Positions 1 to 5,441 of a stretch of DNA of 5,547 nt are shown piece after piece (positions within the stretch are counted from its first letter, which is position 1; every line of letters starts with the position of its first letter). The notes beneath the pieces were generated by a model, which saw only the letters and a program-made list of their open reading frames with translations, was not told the origin of the DNA and searched no databases. A program made the translations under genes and the position numbers. The DNA is from Chloroflexota bacterium (GTDB lineage: Bacteria; Chloroflexota; Chloroflexia; JAMDCE01): contig JAMDCE010000376.1 in NCBI GenBank assembly GCA_023489135.1, positions 1-5,547 of the forward strand. The letters are read 5' to 3'.

Positions 1-1
1 G

Positions 2-829
2 CCGACGCGAATTTCGCACACGATCCAAGACAAGGGTCCCTGCGGAACCTGCCATGGCGATGGGAAACTCGTCGCCTTGCCTATCAGCCACGAGAAGCGC
101 ACCGACGGCATGTGTACCGTCTGCCACACCAAAACGACGGAAGCCAACGCAATTGCCCACTCCGTTCAGGGCAAGAATATGTGCACCGCCTGCCATGCCG
201 AAGGCAAGTTTCTGCCTACTCCTGCAAGTCACAAGAGACGTTCGGAAGCCACCTGTGCTATCTGCCATACGAAGGTCAACGAGCCGACACCCGCCCACGC
301 CACTCCCGACAAAACGGCTTGCGGCAACTGTCACGCCGAAGGCAAACTGGCTCCCGTACCAGCCAGCCACAAGAATCGCAGCGAGCAGACCTGCGCCATG
401 TGCCATGACAAGACCGTCAATCCGCCGAGCGCTCCCCATGCAGTTTCTGATCGCCCGGCCTGTAATGCTTGCCACCTGATGACCAAGGGACGTCTTGCCG
501 CTTTACCATCCGACCACGCCAACCGGAGCAATGAAACCTGCCAGGCATGCCATGCTCCCGTACGAAGCGGAATACCCGAGATCCCCCACAAGATCGAGGG
601 GCGTACTGACTGCGTCATGTGCCACAACAAGAAGGCGGCGCCCGGCGAGACAAAACAAACTGGAGCGGCCGCTAACATCACACACCCTGTCGAAGGGCGC
701 TCTGACTGCCTTGCCTGCCACGGAAAACAGGGATCCCGACCGGTGCCCGCGAGTCATGAAGGACGCACCAACCAATCTTGTCAGGCCTGCCACACCCCGC
801 CATCCGGCAACTCTGGCAAGATCAATTAG
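2..829 (+). CDS. Multiheme c-type cytochrome, 11 heme sites visible (5'-truncated)
   Basis: The frame is open at the window edge, so the N-terminus, including any export signal, is missing; 275 residues are visible. They hold eleven CxxCH heme-attachment motifs, with first Cys at residues 14, 38, 61, 85, 107, 131, 154, 180, 204, 236 and 260. Each motif has a His exactly eight residues before the first Cys, giving H-x7-CxxCH eleven times. The visible protein has 22 Cys and 22 His, and all fit this scheme, which suggests bis-His low-spin hemes. There is no Trp or Tyr and only one Phe, so hemes probably replace a hydrophobic core. Linkers of the type GKL-x3-P-x-SH alternate with shorter K-rich ones. 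No membrane segment follows the last heme. By family knowledge such proteins carry electrons outside the cytoplasm; the specific partner cannot be read from here. The many frames on both strands over this gene are shadows caused by its repeats. Confidence 0.93.
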   Translation, partial: PTRISHTIQDKGPCGTCHGDGKLVALPISHEKRTDGMCTVCHTKTTEANAIAHSVQGKNMCTACHAEGKFLPTPASHKRRSEATCAICHTKVNEPTPAHATPDKTACGNCHAEGKLAPVPASHKNRSEQTCAMCHDKTVNPPSAPHAVSDRPACNACHLMTKGRLAALPSDHANRSNETCQACHAPVRSGIPEIPHKIEGRTDCVMCHNKKAAPGETKQTGAAANITHPVEGRSDCLACHGKQGSRPVPASHEGRTNQSCQACHTPPSGNSGKIN

Positions 830-837
830 AGTCCAAT

Positions 838-873
838 ACGAAGCCTGGGCAATAGCGACTGCCCGGGCTTCGT
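838..873 (+). terminator. Hairpin terminator after the cytochrome gene
   Basis: Arms 838-851 and 860-873 pair over 14 bp with one G-T wobble, around an 8-nt loop. The left arm begins ACGAAGCC and the right arm ends GGCTTCGT. The stem starts nine bases after the stop codon. The tract that follows is only loosely T-rich (TTCACTCTTTTC at 881-892), so termination may be imperfect or factor-assisted. The stem is nearly symmetric and could also work on the minus strand. Confidence 0.7.
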
Positions 874-961
874 CATTCGGTTCACTCTTTTCATCTTCCC
901 ATCCTGGCACACTCCCTGCTCGCTATGCCATCTGCGCGACACATTGATTCTGTTTCTCGAA

Positions 962-968
962 AGAGGTG
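962..968 (+). promoter_or_regulatory. Ribosome-binding site for the 976 start
   Basis: AGAGGTG lies seven bases before the ATG at 976. It decides the start of the hypothetical gene in favour of 976 over the in-frame ATG at 925, which lacks a comparable site and would add 17 residues of no recognisable character. Confidence 0.6.
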
Positions 969-975
969 CTCAGCC

Positions 976-1488
976 ATGCACTACTGGCACACCTTACTAG
1001 TCAAAGCGGCAACTCCAGACGACGCCAAGCTGGAAGCAGGGAAGTTCCTCGACGAACACCAAGAGGGCGTCTGGGATTTCTACAACGTCGGCGGCTCGTG
1101 GACGGGAATTGAGGGCGACGACGTGCTTCGCGTTCGAGGAAATGAAGAGAAGGTGAAAGGGGCCATTTCCACGCAGTTGGCAGCCCAGAAGAACAGCCTT
1201 CGGCAATGCAAGACCAAACTGGCAGATAACGCTGTGGAAATCGCCAATCTGGCTACGCCCCAAGAGAGCTACGAAACAACCGGCGATCCCTGCCGCACAA
1301 TCTGGGCAGGATGCGTTCTCGAGTTAGCTGGAAAGCTGGCAGGAAACCAATACTGCGTCGAGAGCTGGTTCTGGGACGTGGAAAACGACAGCTCGTTCCT
1401 AACAGAGGCCCGCTGGCTGGAGGTCGTGGGCCAAGGCGACAGCTACTGGCTCGTGGGGGTCGACCTCCACCGGCAAGCCACGCCCTGA
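976..1488 (+). CDS. Conserved hypothetical protein with WDFYNVGGSWTG motif
   Basis: This is a 170-residue soluble protein with no signal peptide or membrane segment. It begins MHYWHTLLVKA, and the ATG is preceded by AGAGGTG at a spacing of seven. Three blocks stand out: WDFYNVGGSWTG near residues 32-43, an aromatic-acidic stretch (ESWFWDVEND) around residues 131-140, and a C-terminal YWLVGVDLHR. From memory, short bacterial and phage proteins of unknown function share a WDxYxIGGRWxG block near the N-terminus and a VDxH block near the C-terminus; this protein fits that layout, but I cannot name the family. The middle (about residues 65-95) is polar and likely helical. It stands alone, 146 bp after the cytochrome and 218 bp before the peptidase, so its neighbours say little about its role. 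No function is proposed. Confidence 0.78.
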   Translation: MHYWHTLLVKAATPDDAKLEAGKFLDEHQEGVWDFYNVGGSWTGIEGDDVLRVRGNEEKVKGAISTQLAAQKNSLRQCKTKLADNAVEIANLATPQESYETTGDPCRTIWAGCVLELAGKLAGNQYCVESWFWDVENDSSFLTEARWLEVVGQGDSYWLVGVDLHRQATP

Positions 1489-1706
1489 GGAGCTAAGACC
1501 ATCCCGACAGGAGATGAGAGGCAAGCTGGGCCGAGGGCCATAGCCGGTCTATGAATCTCTTTTCCTGAAAACTAGGAACCACTCCGGCTGCATTGCGCCA
1601 CCCAAGAGCTGAGACAAGACCGCAGTCCCGATGCTGAAGGGAATAAGCCACATGGATAGCTGCCAGTAAACCCTCAGGAAGACAACCAGCCGTTAGGATA
1701 AATCAC
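1489..1706. other. Intergenic region without a recognised element
   Basis: These 218 bp lie between the hypothetical gene and the peptidase. There is no convincing coding frame. Several short pairings exist: AGACC at 1496-1500 with GGTCT at 1546-1550, CATAG with CTATG around CCGGT near 1540-1553, and TTCCT at 1562-1566 with AGGAA at 1574-1578. None is long enough to call a terminator or riboswitch. The region must hold the peptidase promoter, but I cannot place it with confidence. Confidence 0.4.
1695..1698 (+). promoter_or_regulatory. Ribosome-binding site for the peptidase TTG start
   Basis: AGGA lies eight bases before the TTG at 1707. There is no in-frame ATG or GTG between this start and the upstream in-frame stop TAA at 1644. 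A signal peptide begins immediately after the TTG, which supports this non-ATG start. Confidence 0.55.
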
Positions 1707-3317
1707 TTGAAAACTCGCGCTGGCTTCCCTGCAGTTCTCTTGCTGACCTTTGCCGTCGTCCTGTGGCTCTCGCCGGCCGCCAGCCCTGCCCGTTCGACCG
1801 CTGCCTCCCCACCCCACCTCTTCAAGCTCTACTACGGTAGCCCAGCGGAGCTCCGACAAGCGCTAAGTCTTCTGGCCTCGTTCGACCTGTTGGGCATAGA
1901 CACTAAGGGGAAGTTCGCCTCCGTGCTGATTTCCGACGGCGATGCCGACAAGCTTCGACAAAGCGGTTATCGCATAGAGGTGGATCTGCAACACTCTGGA
2001 GTGCAGATAAGCTCATGGTCTGCCGAGTACTATACCTACAATCGGCTGGTATCGGACCTTGCCTCCCTGGCGGATCGCTTTCCTTCTCTCGCCTCGGTAC
2101 ATGACCTCGGGCCTGCCTGGCAAACTACAAAAGGCCTGGCCGATAGACGGATCTGGGCGCTTCATATTACGACGGGAGGTCAAGGCAAGCCGCAGATGCT
2201 CTTTGACGCCAATCAACATGCGCGAGAGATCGCCACGCCCGAAATAGCCATACGGCTGGCAAAACATCTTTTGGAAGACTATGGGCGCGATGCCGAGGTC
2301 ACCTTTCTCGTAAACCATCGCGACATCTGGATCGTGCCAATGGTAAACCCCGACGGGCACTTTCAGGTGGAGCAAGGATCGAGCATGAAACGAAAGAACG
2401 CGGACACAGATACTGGAAGCTGCTACGAGCCATATTGGGGCGTGGATCTCAATCGAAATTTTCCCTACGGATGGGGGCTTGACGGCTCGAGCTCCTTCCC
2501 CTGTGACGAGATATATAGCGGCCCTTCGCCCGGCTCTGAGCCGGAGACACAGGCTCTTATGAACCTAATTAGCGCCAACTCCTTCACGTTTCTCATGGAT
2601 TACCACAGCTTCGGGAACCTCATCCTTTGGCCTTGGGGCTATACCAGCACCCCGCCAACGGACTCAAGGCTGCCCGCTACTGGCAACAAGCTGGCGCAGC
2701 TAACCGGACGGAGCGGCTCCTCTCCCTACACACCCGAGCAGGGCTCGGCGCTATACCTGACTTCTGGCAATATTCTGGACTGGGCCTTTCAGACTAAAGG
2801 TACTCTCGCTTTCACTACCGAGATGGGCAGCTACGAAGACTGGTTCGACCCCCCATACTATCGCGTCAACGCCTTCTGGTCAGAGAATGAACCTCCTGCC
2901 ATGTACTTGCTGAATATTGCCGACAACCCAAACAGGATTTACGGTCCGGAAGCCCGCGGCGCCACAGCCACCCCGTCCGTAACTATGCTCACCAATACTA
3001 TAACCCTCACTGCCACGATCTCCGACTCTGGCAACGGCGGCCAGGCCATTGCCGCCGCCGAGTATTTCGTGGACATGGCCGGGGCCGATGGGACGGGCAG
3101 CCCCATGAGCGCCGCCGACGGGGCCTTTGACTCCCTAACGGAGACCGTTCAGGCAGCCATACCCGTTTCCACGATAGGAATCGGCCCGCACATCATCCTT
3201 GTTCGCGGGCGCGACGCGGCTGGCAATTGGGGGAGCCTCAGCATGGTCTTCGTCAACGTGAACGCTCCGAACAGGCTCTATCTCCCCATCGTACTATCCG
3301 GCCTCATAGGCAGTTGA
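1707..3317 (+). CDS. Secreted M14 family zinc carboxypeptidase with Ig-like C-terminal domain
   Basis: This 536-residue exported metallopeptidase removes C-terminal residues from peptides. Residues 1-29 form a signal peptide (basic start, hydrophobic 7-21, Ala-rich cleavage region near 24-28). Residues 38-95 resemble the N-terminal propeptide-like region of bacterial M14 enzymes. The catalytic domain spans about 105-405. Zinc ligands are H171 and E174 (HARE) and H300 (MDYH). Substrate-binding residues are R229 and N249-R250 (DLNRNF). Y350 matches Tyr248 and E372 matches the catalytic Glu270 of bovine carboxypeptidase A, with the same 22-residue interval. L357 falls at the CPA Ile255 position, which suggests preference for hydrophobic or broad C-terminal residues (inference). 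Residues 418-518 look like an Ig-like beta-sandwich. The end, NRLYLPIVLSGLIGS, resembles a tail common in Chloroflexota exported proteins. The closest functional type is carboxypeptidase T-like. All active-site residues are intact, so the enzyme should be active. Confidence 0.93.
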   Translation: MKTRAGFPAVLLLTFAVVLWLSPAASPARSTAASPPHLFKLYYGSPAELRQALSLLASFDLLGIDTKGKFASVLISDGDADKLRQSGYRIEVDLQHSGVQISSWSAEYYTYNRLVSDLASLADRFPSLASVHDLGPAWQTTKGLADRRIWALHITTGGQGKPQMLFDANQHAREIATPEIAIRLAKHLLEDYGRDAEVTFLVNHRDIWIVPMVNPDGHFQVEQGSSMKRKNADTDTGSCYEPYWGVDLNRNFPYGWGLDGSSSFPCDEIYSGPSPGSEPETQALMNLISANSFTFLMDYHSFGNLILWPWGYTSTPPTDSRLPATGNKLAQLTGRSGSSPYTPEQGSALYLTSGNILDWAFQTKGTLAFTTEMGSYEDWFDPPYYRVNAFWSENEPPAMYLLNIADNPNRIYGPEARGATATPSVTMLTNTITLTATISDSGNGGQAIAAAEYFVDMAGADGTGSPMSAADGAFDSLTETVQAAIPVSTIGIGPHIILVRGRDAAGNWGSLSMVFVNVNAPNRLYLPIVLSGLIGS

Positions 3318-3348
3318 TGGATGATAGCCAGTTTCCAGCTGATGGTCA

Positions 3349-3468
3349 TTGACTAAATAGAACGGATTTAGCTGCCGTAGGGGCGGTCGTCTCTGGCCGC
3401 CCAACCCCTAGGGCCGCCACAGAGGGACGGCCCCTACGGCCCCTCCAGAATCCGACGCAATTAGTCAA
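3349..3468. repeat. 120-bp nested palindromic repeat, MITE- or REP-like
   Basis: Three sets of perfect inverted arms are nested. The outer pair is TTGACTAA 3349-3356 with TTAGTCAA 3461-3468. The middle pair is CGGATT 3363-3368 with AATCCG 3449-3454. The inner pair is GCCGTAGGGGC 3374-3384 with GCCCCTACGGC 3430-3440. The outer and middle pairs are separated by exactly six bases on each side. Inside the inner pair, the arms continue imperfectly (CTCTG 3391-3395 with CAGAG 3420-3424), and GGCCGCC occurs as a direct repeat (3395-3401, 3412-3418). GTAGGGGC...GCCCCTAC palindromes are, from memory, common dispersed repeats in Chloroflexota and some other phyla. No target-site duplication is evident. 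It begins 31 bp after the peptidase stop and may also act as its terminator. Confidence 0.7.
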
Positions 3469-3566
3469 GATAACGCAGTCACAAATTATAAATTCCGCTT
3501 TATCGGTCGAACCACGATTCAGGTAGTGAAGGGAACTCGACGGCGAGATCGTGGCAAGCTAAGTGC

Positions 3567-3622
3567 CCTCTCGGTTAGCGATTCCATAGCTCCAAAACGT
3601 TGTCCTGAGCTAGACCGAGAGG
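3567..3622 (+). promoter_or_regulatory. Leader hairpin overlapping the small-ORF ribosome-binding site
   Basis: CCTCTCGGT at 3567-3575 pairs perfectly with ACCGAGAGG at 3614-3622. The stem continues with TAGC 3576-3579 and GCTA 3609-3612, leaving G3613 as a single bulge, for 13 bp in total around a 29-nt loop. The right arm contains most of AGAGGA (3618-3623), the Shine-Dalgarno for the ATG at 3629. In RNA this would hide the ribosome-binding site. It could instead be a DNA-level recombinase site. Confidence 0.55.
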
Positions 3623-3628
3623 AAACCA

Positions 3629-3820
3629 ATGACTACCAACTTGATCGGCGCTACCCGTCGAGTGGGAGCGAGGGCTGGACCACGCATTCGCCAGTGGCAG
3701 ATCAACTGCCAATCGAAGACAGCCTCCGATGGCCAGCAACGTCTCAACCAACTCTACCAACTGATCCTAGAGACGGCTCGCCAAACCAACCCTTCATCTA
3801 TTATGAGCAAAGAGGAGTAA
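3629..3820 (+). CDS. Small basic hypothetical protein preceding the recombinase
   Basis: This is a 63-residue ORF that I do not recognise. The ATG has AGAGGA five bases upstream. The protein is basic at the N-terminus (R10, R11, R15, R19, R21) with W23 and C27. It is followed by a likely amphipathic helix around residues 34-52 (QQRLNQLYQLILETARQ) and a short polar tail. Its last codons, AAA GAG GAG TAA, supply the Shine-Dalgarno for the recombinase, whose ATG follows seven bases after the stop. That spacing implies co-transcription and probably translational coupling. A role as a DNA-binding accessory or regulator of the recombinase is only an inference from position and charge. A competing GTG-started frame (3526-3825) lacks a well-placed ribosome-binding site. 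The main doubt is whether this short frame is translated at all. Confidence 0.55.
   Translation: MTTNLIGATRRVGARAGPRIRQWQINCQSKTASDGQQRLNQLYQLILETARQTNPSSIMSKEE
3811..3817 (+). promoter_or_regulatory. Recombinase ribosome-binding site inside the small ORF
   Basis: AGAGGAG sits within the last codons of the small ORF. It is ten bases from the ATG at 3828 and four from an in-frame GTG at 3822. I prefer the ATG because it gives the typical start MKVALYARVS. The placement links translation of the two genes. Confidence 0.6.
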
Positions 3821-3827
3821 AGTGATC

Positions 3828-5441
3828 ATGAAAGTCGCCCTCTATGCCCGTGTTTCGACTGTCCGGCAAGAGCAAGATGAAACCATTGCCTCCCAACTAA
3901 CATCACTCGAAGCCTACGCTGCCGAGCACGGCTATCAGATTGACGATGCCCATGTTTACCTAGACGACGGTTACAGTGGCGCTCGTCTTGAGCGTCCCGG
4001 CCTCGACCGTCTGCGCGATGCCGCTCAAGGTGGGCTCATCGACCTCGTGCTAGTTCACTCTCCTGACCGGCTCGCGCGCGATTATGTCTCCCAGCAAGTA
4101 GCTATCGCCGAACTAAAACGCCAAGGCTGTGCCGTTGAGTTTGTTCATGGCCCTACCTCTGACAAGCCTGAGGATCGCCTTTTGCTGCAAATGCAAGGGA
4201 TGTTTGCTGAATACGAACGAACCCTAATCCTAGAGCGCACTCGCCGCGGTAGGCTACACAAGGCCCAGCAAGGCCTCTTAATCGCCGGACGAACACCTTA
4301 TGGCTATCGCCGTATCCCTGCTCGCAATGGGCAACCAGCTTATCTAGAAATCCATGAGCCAGAGGCGAAGACTGTACGTCAGATGTATCACTGGTTGCTG
4401 GTTGAGGGCCTTTCCAACCGGCAAATCGCTAAGCGCCTTCGTGAGCAAGGGGTCAAAGCCCCCTATTCTGACCTCTGGCATGCCGATACTGTCCGTAACA
4501 TGCTCCTCAACCCCGTCTACGGTGGCACCGCCTACTACAACAAGAAGGCTTCTGTCGAGCCAAAGAACCCTCGCCACCCGGACACCTATCGCCGGCGGTC
4601 AAAGGGCAGCTATCAATGGCGACCGCAGGAAGAATGGATTCCCATTTCCGTTCCTGCCATCGTTGGTCCTGAGTTCTGTCAGGAAGCAGCCGAACAAATG
4701 CATCGTAACCAGCAGAACTCCCCTCGCAATACCCATTACCCCTACCTACTGCGTAACTTAGTCCGTTGTGGTGAATGCGGTCTCCGTATGCAAGCGCACT
4801 GTCAACGTCACAGCAGTAGCTCTGGAGATGTTTCTTTCGGCTATCCCTATTATCGCTGCTATGCCAATGACCCTCTTGCTACTAGACGCCCGGAGATCTG
4901 TTCCGCACGCAGTATCCGAGCCGACCGCTTGGATCAGGCTGTGTGGATACAAGTGCGAGAACTACTGCTAGAACCAAACCGCCTTGTCGAGCAACTGGGC
5001 CAACTGCACAACGATGCGGCGCTGGAAGATGGCGCACTTCGGCAACAGCTTGACCGATTGCAGCGGCTGCTGAAGCAGAACCTTCGTCAGCATGAACGTA
5101 TCGTTGATGCATATCAGCAAGGCGTCATCGAACTGGATCAGCTGGCTGCACGTCGTGACCAACTCAATCGACAGAAAGCGCAATTACAGGCGCAAATCAG
5201 CCAACTCCAACAAGACCGAGAAGCACGCCAGCGCCTAGTTCCGGCCTTGACTGCGATCGAAGAGTTCAGAGCCAAAATCGTTGCTGGTTTGGATGCAGCA
5301 GAAGAAGACTTTGACAAACGCCGTCAAATTGTTAAACTACTAATCGAAGATGTCGTGGTGACTGGGGGCGACGTAGAAATCCACTACGTCGTCCCTCTCT
5401 CAGGAATTTATCATTTGCGTCAGCGGCATCAAAGACCATAA
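3828..5441 (+). CDS. Large serine recombinase (resolvase/invertase family, zinc-ribbon type)
   Basis: This 537-residue site-specific recombinase cuts and rejoins DNA through a covalent phosphoserine link. The resolvase domain (about 1-145) has the expected residues by comparison with gamma-delta resolvase: R8, nucleophile S10 (YARVS), R56 (ERPGLD, matching Arg45), D80, R81 and R84 (SPDRLARD). The 'recombinase' DNA-binding domain spans about 155-290, with the typical IAGRTPYGYRR start. A zinc ribbon follows, with ligands C314, C317, C344 and C358. A Gln-rich coiled coil (about 400-465) comes next, as in large serine integrases, where it mediates synapsis control. The C-terminal region carries FRAKIVAGLDAAEEDFDKRRQIVKLLIEDVVV, also usual in this family. 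Length and domain order are complete, so it is probably active. It is coupled to the small upstream ORF. Whether it is a phage or plasmid integrase or a transposon recombinase cannot be decided, because no cargo or paired attachment sites are visible. Confidence 0.95.
   Translation: MKVALYARVSTVRQEQDETIASQLTSLEAYAAEHGYQIDDAHVYLDDGYSGARLERPGLDRLRDAAQGGLIDLVLVHSPDRLARDYVSQQVAIAELKRQGCAVEFVHGPTSDKPEDRLLLQMQGMFAEYERTLILERTRRGRLHKAQQGLLIAGRTPYGYRRIPARNGQPAYLEIHEPEAKTVRQMYHWLLVEGLSNRQIAKRLREQGVKAPYSDLWHADTVRNMLLNPVYGGTAYYNKKASVEPKNPRHPDTYRRRSKGSYQWRPQEEWIPISVPAIVGPEFCQEAAEQMHRNQQNSPRNTHYPYLLRNLVRCGECGLRMQAHCQRHSSSSGDVSFGYPYYRCYANDPLATRRPEICSARSIRADRLDQAVWIQVRELLLEPNRLVEQLGQLHNDAALEDGALRQQLDRLQRLLKQNLRQHERIVDAYQQGVIELDQLAARRDQLNRQKAQLQAQISQLQQDREARQRLVPALTAIEEFRAKIVAGLDAAEEDFDKRRQIVKLLIEDVVVTGGDVEIHYVVPLSGIYHLRQRHQRP

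Larger units (their letters stand above)
3318..3628. other. Intergenic region: palindromic element plus recombinase-module leader
   Basis: These 311 bp hold no gene that I accept. The first part is a 120-bp nested inverted-repeat element (3349-3468), which may also terminate the peptidase transcript. It is followed by an A+T-rich stretch near 3481-3503 containing TATAAA at 3487-3492, a possible -10 element without a clear -35. A 7-bp inverted repeat comes next (CCACGAT 3512-3518 with ATCGTGG 3548-3554). A strong hairpin over 3567-3622 then overlaps the ribosome-binding site of the small ORF. Confidence 0.5.

Noticed and set aside
2..829. Regular short repeats that might suggest a CRISPR-like array
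   Set aside because: The periodicity is at protein level (heme motifs); the DNA units differ in sequence and the frame is open throughout.
925..975. Upstream in-frame ATG that would extend the hypothetical protein by 17 residues
   Set aside because: The added residues look random and no Shine-Dalgarno precedes 925, while AGAGGTG sits seven bases before 976.
1600..1706. Cobalamin-riboswitch-like fragments (AAGGGAATAAGCCAC, CAGGAAGAC, CCAGCC) before the peptidase
   Set aside because: The short strings resemble parts of the consensus, but their order and spacing do not fit, the conserved core is absent, and a secreted carboxypeptidase is not an expected target.
3526..3825. GTG-started 99-residue frame overlapping the small ORF
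   Set aside because: It lacks a well-placed ribosome-binding site, its translation has no recognisable character, and the competing frame at 3629 has a good AGAGGA site and the tight link to the recombinase.
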